Part shown: positions 1-11,268 of the stretch, piece after piece
Layout: each line of letters starts with the position of its first letter
Numbering within the stretch: position 1 is the stretch's first letter
Assembly: GCA_034770075.1 (NCBI GenBank)
Contig: CM068385.1
Coordinates: forward strand, 42,306,721 to 42,370,720
Reading direction: 5' to 3'
Length of the DNA: 64,000 bases
Origin: Aralia elata
Lineage: Eukaryota; Streptophyta; Magnoliopsida; Apiales; Araliaceae
Notes under the pieces: generated by a model
Seen by the model: only the letters and a program-made list of their open reading frames with translations
Database searches by the model: none
What the model was told of the DNA's origin: nothing
Position numbers and translations under genes: made by a program

Positions 1-143
1 GTGCCTCAAGATTCCACTCCGAACTCAAATTCAAGTTTTTCACCACTTAACTGTGTTTTATGCAAATGCTAGCTTTCTTAGTTAATTCAAACAACTAAAT
101 TAGTTAAAACTAACTATTAACACACATCTCATCACATAACTGA

Positions 144-175
<32 letters not shown>
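144..175. repeat. Compound microsatellite (AT)n(AC)n
   Basis: An alternating AT run passes directly into an AC run. It sits in the leader of element D and has no visible function. Confidence 0.9.
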
Positions 176-714
176 GTACACATATTTATTAAATCACAAA
201 GAGCTTCATATAAAATTTATTTAAATAATATTCATCAAATTACATATTGATCTCAGATATTACATAAATCATTCATACCAATAATGTAGTTAGATTGGTT
301 CTCTAACGCATATTAAACTCCTGCCCATTTAAGAGAGTCGTTTAACTCAGCTAACAACATAAGTTTTCAATTGAAATTCCTATGTAGTTCTTAACTATCT
401 TATGAATTTCTTTAATCCATATTACTAACATTTCTATATGAGTTTATTCCTCTACTTACTCAGGTTTTATGCAAAAAAATAATATAATTTAAACATAATT
501 CCAAACACATAACTTTAATTTAATCAGATAACACTTGATTTATTTCAAACTTACTCTTTATTCATTATATTTCTTTCACATAATGTTTTTATGCATTAAG
601 ATTTAATAAAATTTATTCATATCTTTTACTTATCTACGACTCTTCACAAGTCCATTAATTCTTAATCCATCAGATTATACTCTAAGGTACTCGTTACCTC
701 GAAACTATAACCTA

Positions 715-728
715 CTTTTATGATACCA
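715..728 (-). other. Primer binding site of element D (initiator-Met type, degenerate)
   Basis: Read on the minus strand this gives TGGTATCATAAAAG, three bases inside the LTR edge. The first eight bases match the plant initiator-Met primer site TGGTATCA and the rest has drifted. Element A has the better-preserved TGGTATCAAAGCC in the equivalent place. Confidence 0.5.
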
Positions 729-2059
729 AAATGTCATGCCCCCAAAATTCGAGCGTTGGCCGCCCGAACAAGGGTACGACGTTATCTCGTACTTCTTTCG
801 TAACTTAACCAATGATCTCATAATCATATTGGTTGAATTAGTCTATTACAGACTACAAAATTATAAATTTCTTTTATCTTCATCCCTAGATCTTAACTTG
901 ATCTCGATCTCATTCTTTCTACAAATATCAACTTGTAGTTCATTCATATATATGAATAATACCATATATATCGATCAAATTTTTAACCTTAAGATTCAGA
1001 CATTCTATAATTTTACATATCCAAGTTTCACCGTATTAATAATAAAGATTGTTCTTGGTAACAGAGGGGCGCATTCCGATAATTTTGGCATCTTACCGAC
1101 GCTCATTAGTGTAACCTTAGTGCTTACAGAACTCCCAATATCATTCAATACCCTCAGGTAGATATATATCTTTATAGTGATATCTCTTCATATCGATATT
1201 TCCTATTTATCTGACATTCACAATATTAATAACACACTTGTACTTGGAACAGAGGAACCTTGCGATGAATTTAGTTTCTTCATCGGTGCTAGATCTTTGT
1301 TCTTACAACACTCACAATGTTATTCAATATCCTCATTCAGATTTATAGTTCTTTATCAACATTGTATTAATATTTTACTATCTATCTGAAGTTAAGAGTA
1401 TCGGCATAACATGATCAATCCATATTACCAATACCCTCATTCAGATTTATAGTTCTTTAACAATTCTAAGTTATATTAAAGTAAAGACATAACAACATTT
1501 GATGATAATAATAATATCATTTCATAATATTCGGTTACATGGTTTGCTTGTTCGTATTATAACAGTCATTATGACTTCATACAAAAAGAAGTAAATAAAA
1601 CATGAAACCTAGTCTACAGCTCTTAACTGCAACCTAGTCTACATGAAACAATCATTCTCTCTGAACTGCAAATAAAGGTTTGTTCGCAAGAATGAGCACT
1701 ACGGCTCAGCAAGTCTAACTAATAACATATAAACAGTTTATGCTTTCATATAAACTTTAACATGCCTTGACATATCACATATATCAATTTGATATTATAA
1801 ATAACTTTTCATTCAACAGTTTATATCACGTTGTCATACAAAGCGTATAAACCACATATATATAACTTATAAAAATAACACATAAGAGTTAGAATACTTG
1901 CCTCGTATATCTTTTACAGATAAATATAACGGTCTAAACGTTCATCGTAAATCCTACACGATTATCGGCGTACATAACTAGTTAGATGTTTAATAAATAA
2001 CTCTTTTATATTTTTATTTCGGGTATTATAACCGCTTATAAATAAAACTCCTTTTACTA

Positions 2060-2340
2060 TACATAAAATAATTTCAGCATTATAACTGCTTGTAAAATGA
2101 ATATTCATCAACTATATTAAAAAAAATTGAGCATTATAACTACTTGTAAAATGAATATTCGTCTGCTATGTTTCAAATAAATCGGGCATTATAAGTGTTT
2201 ATGAATATTCGGCTATTATATTTGAGATAATTTCAGCATTATAACTGCTTATAAAATGAATACTCTTACTAACTACTTGAAGAAAATCGGACATAGTAAC
2301 TGCTTATAAAAGTATATTTTTACTAATACATACATAAAAA
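2060..2340. repeat. Diverged tandem repeat inside the D LTR, period about 60 bp
   Basis: Five or so copies of a unit containing GCATTATAACTGCTTRTAAA followed by GAATATTC-like sequence. Copies differ in length and have drifted. Confidence 0.65.
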
Positions 2341-2520
2341 TGAAAATTATAACCACTAGAGTATATCTCTTATAGTTGCTAGCTTTACTTCCAATCGCGT
2401 AGTGCTTCGATGCTTCCAAAGTAATTTTTATCTCATAATATCTCTTAGAATATAAATATAAAGTACTTTTGCTCTTGAATTGCTTGAAAACTAATGCAAA
2501 TAATGAAGGATGGAGGTTAC

Positions 2521-2528
2521 TATTTATA
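2521..2528 (-). promoter_or_regulatory. Putative TATA box of the D LTR
   Basis: On the minus strand this reads TATAAATA, about 410 bp from the LTR start, with GC-poor surroundings. This fits a pol II promoter at the U3/R boundary. Position and consensus are the only evidence. Confidence 0.5.
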
Positions 2529-2574
2529 GGCCTTGCAAAGTCGGGGTAAAATAGTTAAAATATCTAAAGCATAT

Positions 2575-2746
2575 TCTTGGCATATTCTCTCAAAATATCT
2601 TCTAAGCTCGTCAATGAAAATATCTACCAAGCTCGTCAATGTAGCTTGCAACTGAAAATATCTTCTAAGCTCGACAATGTAGCTTGTAACCGTAAGCACG
2701 ACAAAGCAACTTGTCACTATAAGCACGACAAAGCAGCTTGTCATGA
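2575..2746. repeat. Tandem short repeat in U3 of the D LTR
   Basis: Repeats of AAAATATCTTCTAAGCTCG-like units pass into repeats with AAGCACGACAAAGCARCTTG. The AAGCACGACAAA motif recurs, reverse-complemented, at the matching distance from the LTR start in element H (61760-61930), which supports D and H being relatives. Confidence 0.6.
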
Positions 2747-3136
2747 CAAATATATCCCCAAGCTCGTTGGTGAAATTTTTTTAAGCACGACGTTTTTTGC
2801 GTTTTCCTCGAAAAATATTTTCAGATATAATTCATTGTTATACCATAAAATCACATAATACATAGTTTTGGGTCACTAAATTAACTTCTAACCATATACG
2901 ATCGTATTTATAAGCCTCATAAATATTCGGGGTATTACAGTAATGAAATGAACATGATAAAGATATAGACACCTGATGCATGACAAGATATATCGATGGT
3001 ACGAGGTAGTGTATATAATGATGCAAGACATATATAACATAATGCAGAAATGTAAGTCCATTATAAGATGAACCAACAAAGTAAATATCGAACCTCATTA
3101 CCGGGTTGCTCCGCTAGGGATAACTGCTATCTTATG

Positions 3137-3432
3137 GCTATCATCGGTATCGTCTCCGATGTCATTGCTAGGTATCATCTCCAACGGACACATCACCGGG
3201 TATTGTCTCTAATGCCATCGCTGGGTATCGTATCGTCTCTAATGGACACATCATCGGGTATTGTCTTTGATGCCATCGCTGGGTATCGTCTCCAACAGAC
3301 ACATTACCGGGTATCGTGTCTGATGCCATCACTAGGTATCGTCTCCAACGGGCACATCACTAGGTATCGTCTCCGATGCCATCGTTGGGTATCATCTCCA
3401 ACAGACATATCACCAGGTATCGTCTCCGATGT
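3137..3432. repeat. 53-bp tandem repeat of element C (left part)
   Basis: GATGCCATCG-type landmarks recur at 3158, 3211, 3269, 3322, 3375 and 3428. All spacings are 53 bp except one of 58 bp. Each unit holds two related halves, one with GATGCCATCGCTGGGTATCG and one with CAACGGACACATCACCGGGT. The array is interrupted by element A. Confidence 0.9.
3428..3432. repeat. Target site duplication of element A, left copy
   Basis: GATGT here and GATGC at 33454-33458. The copies differ by one C/T change. Joining the flanks across A restores the phase of the 53-bp array. Confidence 0.65.
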
Positions 3433-4942
3433 TGTGACACCCCCAAATCTGGGTCACCCAAACCGCGGACCTGGTTCGTCACTATCTAACACATACATCA
3501 TGTTGACAACGATATATAGCGGAATAAAGGAATATTTATATTGATATAACATAAATAATCCTCTCCCAAGTCTCAAAACCAAGACTACTCCAAAACATAA
3601 CTTAATACATAAGGGTACATAGGTCTTAATACATGACATCAAATAATAAGTCTTGATACAATGATGATTCTAGTACAATTAAACAAAACTAATCAGTAGC
3701 TTTGCCCTTTCCCTTATCCTTTCCCGAGCTCTCGCCACGTGCTGCACTAACTGAAAAGTTTTAAGGAAAGCAAGGGTGAGCAACAAATTTGCCCCGCAAG
3801 TAAAATAGCAGTGAATAATCACATGAATAACTTTATAGCTCATAGGAGTTAAAAACGAGATAGCTCAAGGAAATAAACAACTACTTTATCACCATTGTAG
3901 TGGTCACTGTGGACCAGAGGATTTTCTGAAGTATCCAAGGATTTCAAAATTTCCCAAGGAAAGGAACTATTCAATACTGAGGGTGCACCAAGGCACAGAA
4001 CTCTATTCTAGAATTACCAGAAATTCATCCGATAATCCACAAACAAATGGTACAATAGGTGATCAGCCTAGAATACCTGGCGTTATGCATAAGCCTCACT
4101 TACTAATTACGCGCGTGTCGGTTCCCGACGTTTATACAATTGCCCCTGCTATGAGGGTTGTTCTTCTCAGCTTTACATGGGAATCCGAACCAAAACAATT
4201 TGATCGGATAGCTTTACTTAACATCAAAAATAGTTTGAGGGCTTAACCTCACTTCAATAAATAAATCAATAAGTGTCTAGCCGAAGCAATTGGCTTTAAC
4301 ATAGCTTTTAAATAATTTATGAAATAAGAAACTTTAAGGCTCAACAACATGCATTATAGCATAAGTAGATAACTTGAACGAATGTCAAATCATTTGAATA
4401 ATCATAAGAGTACTCGCACAATGAAATAAGTTGCGGAAGTTTAGAAAACTAGCTCAATTAAAAATAGTTGAGAAAAGAACTTGCAATAATATACAACATT
4501 TGTATAGAATAGGAAACTTGCCCAAATGTAAGGGCTGAGTGAGTTTAAGAAACTTGCATTCATAAGAATAAACTCGCACAATAATAAAAGTTGTACGGGT
4601 TAGGAAACTTGCATTCAATATGTAGAAAGAATGAAGTTAGGGAACTTGCCTGAAGCGCTGCTACAATATTACAACACACGCTCCTTAATATCCTACACAA
4701 TTAGGTACATATTCACATACAATTAGTCACATGCGGGATACCAAATATTTGTTTACAACTCTATAATGTACCATTCAAATAAGAAACAAAATATTAAACA
4801 AGGTTATGCCCACTAGTTACGGCGTTACGACGCTCGTACGTCTGTGCGCCAAACTTGGTTATTCGAACGCCCAAGCGACACGCCTTTGCGTACGCCTAAC
4901 ACGCCCATTCGATTTATCTAATACTTATTGGTTAGTACTAAG
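3433..4942 (-). repeat. 3' LTR of element A, part 1 of 2
   Basis: Matches 29972-31486 of the right LTR nearly base for base. It is interrupted at 4942 by element B and continues at 23120. On the plus strand it begins TGTGACACCCCC, where the right copy has TATGACGCCCCC. Several GGAAACTTGC-type motifs recur at 4520-4650. Confidence 0.9.
4938..4942. repeat. Target site duplication of element B, left copy
   Basis: CTAAG, repeated exactly at 23115-23119. The uninterrupted A LTR has GTAAG at the matching place (31483-31487). Confidence 0.9.
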
Positions 4943-5309
4943 TGTCGACGCCGGGTTTTTCTCTTTCTAGTCTCGTTTCCTTTTCCTATTTTTGCCTTTT
5001 CGTTTTAGGTGATTTTGGGGAAAAGGTCGGCATTGATGTCGACGGGGTTTTGAAAGATCGTGTTTTATGATGAGCCAATTAACCAGAGTCGCCAGTTGGT
5101 ATATTTGAAATGGATGTACCAACTCATCCGAGTTTTCGTTTTTTATGAATCGCTGGCTCATGTGTGACTCCGAATTAATTGGTCTGCGAATCGAGATTCA
5201 TAGAGTTCGGGGGCTTGCTTAAGTGAGGGGAAGGTGTTAGGCACCCCTCGACTTCCGTGAAACACGGTTACCGCAATCTTGGTGCTTTCCTATCCTTTAA
5301 TTCATGAGA

Positions 5310-5341
5310 TGTGTGTGTGTGCGCGTGTGTGTGTGTGTGTG
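5310..5341. repeat. GT/GC microsatellite in the B LTR
   Basis: Alternating GT with a central GCGC. The matching tract in the other LTR (near 21358-21388) is shorter, as expected from slippage. Confidence 0.85.
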
Positions 5342-6650
5342 CTTATGTGAATGTCGTGGTGAGTTTGAATGAAAGAATTGTTTTGGATTTCTCAGGGAAA
5401 ATCGTGCTTTAGTTTTGAGAGTGCTTAAAAAAAATGTCTTTTCGGTATTTACGAGAAAACCTTATTTTTTTCTTATTGAGAAAGATTTGATTTTAAATTG
5501 ACAAAAGCTAGGAGATTCTTATTAAGTGTTTGTTTTGGTAAAACATGAGTTTGTTAAACCTTAGCCAAAATAGGAATCGAGACTTATACGTTGCTTTCAT
5601 AAATGATAGGCAATTTCTAGAATCTCTTTCGCCCTATGTATCACGGTTTAGTAAAACGTTTATTTCTCTTTATAAAACCATTTTTTTTGTGACATTTGGA
5701 AACAACTTCCTTTTAACCTTCTCGTAAATAGGAATCGACTTTCATTAGCACTTCCGAATTTTAAGCCTCGTGATGCTAATATCCTACTTTGATTAATTTT
5801 AGCAAAATCTTGATTGTTTTGGTTTTGAAATCATTTTGTTGGATGATACAATTCGAACTAAAGATCAAACGCGTAGGGGGCTATTCATGGGCATGTGAGC
5901 CATCAAAATATCCCCTAACGCCAACAATCACATATTTTTACTACTACGGGGCCTTAAACCCGATTCTCGCTCTAGCGTCGTTTTAAGGCCCAACGATTAC
6001 ATGTTACAACAAAGTGAGTACCTTGCATCCATTACATATATCAAAACGTCCATCATCGGATTTGGACCACGGGGTCGCATTCCTTGGCTCACACCCAAGA
6101 TTACTACATACCCGCAAAATGAATACTACGAAACTAAACAACACGGATTTGCCTAATACACCATGATATCCGAAAATGATAATCTAACTATATCACATCC
6201 AAGAAATCACCATACACAAGCTAGAAATTTCACCAATTGGATATCCTCGGGTTATTAGGAAGAATTTTGTTCCGATGGAACCCTCACTAATAATCCCTAA
6301 TCCATGATTTCACAATACAATGCAAACAAGGATACATTTAAAAGGATTCGGATAATAAGAGCCTATCAAAAATGGTACAATCAAATGTCAAAACAAAAGA
6401 TTTTTCACCTTGCAAATGATCCCAACAATATGTAGGAATTTGTGTATTGAGTAGAGTAGAAAAGATGAGATATAATCTCATAAAATTGGTACAATTCCTC
6501 ACTCTTTTCACTCTTTTTCTCTCCTAATTGCCCTTATTTTGTTGCTGTTTTCTCCCTATTTCTGAGCTGCTACTGCTGGATTTTTTCTTCTTCCTCTTCT
6601 TTTTCTTTTTTCTGTATGCGAAATGGCCTGATAAGGGACTGCCAAGGGCA

Positions 6651-6795
6651 GCCGCAGATTGATCTGCGGCTGGCCGCAGATTGATCTGCGGCTGGCCGCA
6701 GATTGATCTGCGGCTGGCCCTTGGTTCTCCCCCCAGCCGCGCTCGAGTCCCGTGCCGTCTCGAGTTCCGTCCTTGGCCGCGGATTGATCTGCGGC
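6651..6795. promoter_or_regulatory. Cluster of dyad motifs in U3 of the B 3' LTR
   Basis: GCCGCAGATTGATCTGCGGC occurs at 6651-6670, 6673-6692 and 6695-6714, with a one-base variant at 6776-6795. Each has perfect 9-nt arms (GCCGCAGAT and ATCTGCGGC) around two bases. They lie 300-440 bp inside the LTR start, in U3. A regulatory role is inference; the symmetry is directly visible. Confidence 0.6.
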
Positions 6796-7094
6796 TGACT
6801 GTGCTGATTTTCTCATTTTCTGCACCTCGTCTCGATTTCCGTGCCGTACCGTTGATTTCCGTTGAAGGGCTCGTACTCTGCAGTCCGGGAATCTCCGGGA
6901 GACGCGCCACCTCATTCGGGGATGTCTGTCTCGGATGGCCTTATTGTCACATCAGCTTTGATTGCCAATTACTGCGGTGGTGTCGGGCGCTCGCCCTTGG
7001 GCCCACTCCTTCACTCCCGCAAGCCGGTTCAATTGACGATTTTGCCCTCCTGTCAAGGTTTAGTACAACGAACGCAAAATTTTGGGTGTCTACA

Positions 7095-7107
7095 GCTGCC
7101 CCTCTTT
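7095..7107 (-). other. Polypurine tract of element B
   Basis: On the minus strand this reads AAAGAGGGGCAGC, directly before the LTR start TGTAGACACCC. Position and purine content fit the plus-strand primer. Confidence 0.8.
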
Positions 7108-7294
7108 ATCATGTTTATGAAATGATGAATGAAATGAACAAGATAAAGAATAGACACCCGATGCATGAATGACAATGCACATGGATGACAATACATACGT
7201 GATGACACACATATGCCTTACGATGCAACGTATGATGCCATGGATGCAGTCATATTCGTAACAGGGTATCAACGCAATGCGGATGATCGTCTCG
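7108..7294. other. 3' UTR of element B between PPT and tandem array, no gene seen
   Basis: Simple sequence rich in ATGA, ACA and GAT steps. The first part matches the left fragment of element C. No coding signal. Confidence 0.6.
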
Positions 7295-8285
7295 TAACCC
7301 CCGGTTATCGTCGCCGGTTGGTTATATTATCGGAGCCGGTTATCGTCGCCGGACATCCATTTCGTAATCGCCGGTTATCGTCGCCGGTCGATTGTCTCGT
7401 CGGGGCCGGGTATCGTCGCCGGTCACCCCTTTTGTAACCCCCGGTTATCGTCGCCGGTTGGTTATCTTGCCGGAGCCGGTTTTCGTCGCCGGACATCCAC
7501 CTCGTAATCGCCGGTTATCGTCGCCGATCGATCCTCTCGTCGGGGCCGGTTATCGTCGCCGGTTACCCATCTCGTAACCCCCGGTTATCATCGCCGGTTG
7601 GTTATCTTGTCGGAGCCGGTTTTCGTCGCCGGACATCCACATCGTAATCGCCGGTTATCGTCGCCGGTCGATTATCTCGTCGTGGCCGGGTATCGTTGCC
7701 GGTCACGCCAACCATTTTCGTAACCCCCGGTTATCGTCGCCGGTTGGTTATCTTGTCGGAGCCGGTTTTCGTCGCCGGACATCCACATCGTAATCGCCGG
7801 TTATCGTCGCCGGTCGATTGTCTCGTCGGGGCCGGGTATCGTCGCCGGTTACCCATCTCGTAACCCCCGGTTATCGTCGCCGGTTGGTTATCTTGTCGGA
7901 GCCGGTTTTCGTCGCCGGACATCCACATCGTAATCGCCGGTTATCGTCGCCGGTCGATTGTCTCGTCGGGGGGGGCCGGGTATCGTCGCCGGTCACCCAT
8001 TTCTTAACCCCCGGTTATCGTCGCCGGTTGGTTATCTTGTCGGAGCCGGTTTTCGTCGCCGGACATCCACATCGTAATCGCCGGTTATCGTCGCCGGTCG
8101 ATTGTCTCGTCGGGGCCGGGTATCGTCGCCGGTTACCCATCTCGCAACCCCCGGTTATCGTCGCCGGTTGGTTATCTTGTCGGAGCCGGTTTTCGTCGCC
8201 GGACATCCACATCGTAATCGCCGGTTATCGTCGCCGGTCGATTGTCTCGTCGGGGCCGGGTATCGTCGCCGGTCACCCATTTTCG
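7295..8285. repeat. Two-level tandem repeat: seven 140-bp units, each four 35-bp subunits
   Basis: Unit starts (TAACCCCCGG or variant) lie at 7295, 7435, 7575, 7721, 7861, 8005 and 8145, then a degenerate one near 8286. Spacings are 140, 140, 146, 140, 144 and 140 bp. Each unit splits into four 35-bp subunits sharing CCGGTTATCGTCGCCGG with different tails. Spacing exceptions come from short insertions in the last subunit. Arg-rich ORFs here on both strands are by-products of the repeat. Confidence 0.95.
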
Positions 8286-8348
8286 TAATTCATTTTCATT
8301 AGACACATCAAACGGTTGCAAGGGAGCCAAGGGGACCCACCAGGGCCA

Positions 8349-8390
8349 GCCGCAGATGGATCTGCGGCCAGCCGCAGATAGATCTGCGGC
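8349..8390. promoter_or_regulatory. Two more copies of the LTR dyad motif in the B 3' UTR
   Basis: GCCGCAGATGGATCTGCGGC at 8349-8368 and GCCGCAGATAGATCTGCGGC at 8371-8390. Arms are identical to those in the LTR and only the central base differs. They lie about 170 bp upstream of the splice donor of the antisense gene, so they may serve that gene's promoter as well. Confidence 0.55.
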
Positions 8391-8557
8391 TAAGATCGGG
8401 TTCTTAGGCGGCTCGCCACTTCCAGATCTGTCACTTTCAACTTCGTACCCCACATAGATTCTTGCGATTTTGCTCGTTTGCAGAGGCTTTTTTGTCGATT
8501 TTTTCTCCAACTTTTCTGCAAAAAACCGCTCCGGTAGGATCGCTCTACGCGCTACAG

Positions 8558-8905
8558 GTAACACTTTGACCGTTCACTTTTCAATTCGTCAACGTTTTAC
8601 TATACATTTGGCTATTTGCATGTTTTAGAGATAGAAATGTATGCTTTACAATGCTATGCTATATATTATCATATATACATGCTATGTAGGAATTGGGTGT
8701 GAGTCCTATTTTATGCTCATGATGTGGTCCCACATACTGTTATTCATTTTCTGCAAGAAAATCATGCATTACTGTACTTTACAATGCTGTGACTACACAT
8801 ATGAATGCAATTTTGATCTGTTTGAGGCTTGGGTTGATTGAAAACACGTTTGGCTTATGCCTGGGATGTCCATTTTACAAACGGAACTCTGCCGATTTTT
8901 TTTTT

Positions 8906-8944
<39 letters not shown>

Positions 8945-9057
8945 TACCATAAACATGCATCCTGTTGCATTAATTATATGATGTGGGTAGGAATTTAGAA
9001 TATTCGTGACATAATTCAAAAGGGAACTTACCTTCCTCCTTGCCTGTTCTGTTCCAG
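8558..9057 (+). other. Putative 5' UTR intron of the antisense gene in element B
   Basis: Donor CAG|GTAACAC at 8557/8558 and acceptor TTCCAG at 9057, two bases before ATG at 9060. Element C has the same arrangement: TAG|GTAACAC at 34447/34448 and acceptor CTTAG at 35126, two bases before ATG at 35129. Conservation of both borders in a diverged copy supports splicing. The upstream exon is not delimited. Confidence 0.5.
8896..8941. repeat. Poly-T tract
   Basis: Forty-five T with a single G at 8906. The matching place in element C (about 34887) has only about nine T after CTCTGCCAA, so the tract has expanded in B. Confidence 0.85.
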
Positions 9058-11054
9058 CTATGGATCCCGACGCTCATAGTAGCTCCTCCGTATCACGGAC
9101 CTCAGGTGTTCGCCGTCGTAGGGCTGCACCTGCCCCCGTTCCTCCTCGGACCCGTCAGGCTCGCCGCTTGGCGGAGGCTGTCATTCGTCCTGCTCATCCG
9201 GACGTTGAGGAGGCTGTTCTGCTCCGGAGGGTCGCGGCAGAGGGACCATCCTCCAGCACAACACCGGCTCCATCTCCTCATAGTGCCCCGTCCGGCGCAT
9301 CTGTGCAGATCCCCCGATCTATTGGGTCGGGATCTCAGTCGTCATCCCTCGGCATCTCTCGTGGCTAACGAGGTATATTCGGTTTCTATTCTGATTTTAT
9401 TCTCAATCTCCCAATTCTTCTTTTATCCGGACTGACCCATTGGTGATTGCCCCAGGTACCCGAGTTTACTCAGCCGAGGGGCAACTGGTTCAACATCTAC
9501 TCCCTTTACACGGCTTTGCACAGTGACTACCGGGCGGTGGTGGATTCTTGGGGCTTCCGTCACTTCTTTACCATCATTCCCCGCCAGTGCCCCTGGGGTT
9601 ACATGAGGGCCTTATCAGAGCGCTGGTTCCACCAGACGCAGTCCCTTCACCTTTTTGACTGCGAGGTTGTGCTGACCCCCTGGGATTGGAGATACATTAC
9701 GGGCATAGAGTTTGCCGGGTCCCGCGTTCCTCTAGATCTCGACATCACTCCTGTGGAGGTCCGGGCTTTATTGGGCTTCGGTGCTGAGGATCGGGTCTTT
9801 AAGGCCCGTAGCATTCGATCCGGCGCTTTGGCTGTCGATGCTGTTGGGGGTCTGTACGCACTGCGCATTCCAGCGGATCAGGGCACCAGGGACATTCTGC
9901 TACGACGCCTGTTCCTGACCATCATGAGGGGTTGTTTTCTGGGGAACAACTCCTCCACCATTCATTTCAGCGTCGTAGGAGCGGTCAGAGACGTGGACCG
10001 CATCGGTGACTATGACTGGGGGTCATTCACCTTTGCCTATTTCCTCCACGGTATGCGTCTACGTTCGGAGGGCCAGACAGACGCTTGGTTGGGGTTCTAT
10101 CATTTTTCTGCTGGTGAGGACTTCTTTTCTTTTCTTTTTTCTTAATGTATTTCCCGCCAATTCATTTCTTTTCTTTCTGCGTCTGTCGGTTACTCATGCT
10201 TTTCACTATTTCTGTTCGCAGTTCTGGGCCTACGAGCGTCTTCCATGCCTGAGGCCTGTCACTACTCTCGGCCTTGATACTTATCCTCGGGGCCGACGGT
10301 GGCATCACAGCACTTTGGAGGAGGTCCCGATATCAGGCAGCTTTGCACACTGCCGCATCCAGCTGGAGCTGATCACTGCTGTAGATGTCGTCTGGATTCC
10401 CTACCTCTCCGAGCATTTGGCTGAGGGGTTCGATGCTGGGAACCCTTCTGGCCCGGAGTTCGAGCTTTCTACCCGTCGCCTCACTTTGCAGAGTATTGGA
10501 TGATGGGTGATGTACCTGGGGGAGCGCGCATTCAGATGCGTCACAGGAGAGATCCGGATCCCGCATTCCCTTCCTATCACTACTTCCTGGCCGCTGGACT
10601 CTCAGCCTTCAGAGATCATGCTTGCAGAGGAGGACGGCCGGATGCTTTCTACGGGTCCTAGTACGAGTGATGCTTTCCGTACTTGGTGGGTGCCCCGCAC
10701 CATCGGCCCTCAGACCCGGGCCACATTCTTCCTCGGGGATATGGTCCCTGGTTCGGTGATGATGACTGACTGGGCAGCCTGTGTTCGGAGCCCTACCCAT
10801 GCCGAGCAGATTGCCACTCTGAGCCGTCAGGTAGACCAGTTGTCTCTATTTCTTCGGGTGTTAGGTCGGACCCCGGAGGAGGCCTATACCTATGATCCTG
10901 ATGGCACACGGGTTATGATGCGGGGCCGAGCTCATCTGATGCCACCGCGCGCGCGGCCATACATCCCCGACATGAACTTTGGGCCCTCGACTTCGGCGAC
11001 CCCAGGGACCAGTTTGAGGATCCCGCCTTTATAGATGAGATTGACTTTATCTAG
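9058..11054 (+). pseudogene. Antisense ORF 1 (aORF1) of element B, plant-mobile-domain-like, multi-exon, damaged
   Basis: Runs opposite to gag-pol. Exon 1 starts at ATG 9060 (Ser/Arg/Pro-rich). Intron 9373-9455 has GT/AG ends, and exon 2 from 9456 encodes about 219 residues. Its motif LTPWDWRYITGIEF, after an aromatic-rich stretch with LSERWFH, resembles the plant mobile domain found in some transposon and host proteins. A second intron with GTGAG donor at 10114 and CGCAG acceptor at 10221 is likely. Reading frames after it shift near 10480, 10655 and 11000, and exon 1 stops at 9366-9368 before its donor, so this copy looks broken. Element C carries a homologue (35129-36020) with the same first two introns. 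Family assignment is from motif recall, not a search. Confidence 0.55.
9373..9455 (+). other. Putative intron 2 of aORF1
   Basis: GTATATTC donor and CCCCAG acceptor. Element C has GTATATGA at 35437 and TCACAG at 35510. Downstream exons start with the same residues (VPEFTQP) in both copies, while the intron bodies differ. That is the pattern expected of a real intron. Confidence 0.6.
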
Positions 11055-11268
11055 ATCAGGATAGGATAGGGCTTTTGTACCTGTACCTGTTTAGATTTAT
11101 TTTTCATTTCATGCACTATGTACTGAACTCATTTATTTATTTATGCACAGTTCTTTATCCTTTATCTTTATGAAATTCATTTGCTTTATTATTGACTGTA
11201 CGATGCATGCTTTTTATTCATGGATAGAAAATGACCCCTGTATGGTCCTTTTGATACTATTTTCACAG

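Larger units (their letters stand above)
1..731 (-). mobile_element. Element D, 5' leader of a chromovirus-like retrotransposon (cut by window edge)
   Basis: AT-rich sequence with no credible ORF. It lies just inside the LTR at 732-2939, on the side where a minus-strand element would carry its leader between PBS and gag. The gag-pol genes would lie left of the window. Assignment as leader is inferred from the LTR and PBS geometry only. Confidence 0.5.
732..2939 (-). repeat. 5' LTR of element D (chromovirus-like)
   Basis: On the minus strand the LTR opens with TGTAATACCCCGAATATT and closes with GGGGGCATGACA, so it has TG...CA ends. The ends resemble those of element A (TGTAACGATC... and ...GGGGGTGTCACA). 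The PBS-like site abuts the inner end. The right edge abuts sequence that matches the 3' UTR start of Tat element B (compare 2941-2985 with 7127-7170), so D inserted into a Tat relative (element C). The partner LTR is off the window, so the 5-bp target duplication cannot be checked. Length 2208 bp. Confidence 0.7.
2940..3432 (-). mobile_element. Element C, left fragment: 3' UTR of an old Tat-type element
   Basis: The first 45 bases align by eye with the 3' UTR of element B just inside its PPT (GAAATGAACA..GATAAAGA.TAGACACC.GATGCATGA). A tandem array starts about 3137 and resumes unbroken in phase on the far side of element A at 33454. C's 3' LTR is not in the window, having been displaced by element D. 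Confidence 0.7.
4943..7094 (-). repeat. 3' LTR of element B
   Basis: 2152 bp against 2125 bp for the partner at 20990-23114. On the minus strand it runs from TGTAGACACCC to CGGCGTCGACA. By eye the two copies differ mainly in a GT microsatellite, a few single bases, and one extra 22-bp dyad unit here (three versus two). Near identity implies a young insertion. Confidence 0.93.

Noticed and set aside
736..1389. ORFs of 70-141 codons in the D LTR
   Set aside because: Composition is AT-rich with no domain, and they lie wholly inside an LTR.
7295..8285. CRISPR-like array
   Set aside because: Units are contiguous, with no unique spacers of constant length. The setting is a plant retrotransposon.
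6524..8564. Arg/Ala-rich ORFs on both strands over the B LTR dyads and the 140-bp array
   Set aside because: Their peptides simply repeat with the DNA repeats, and both strands are open because of composition. No start context or domain supports a gene.
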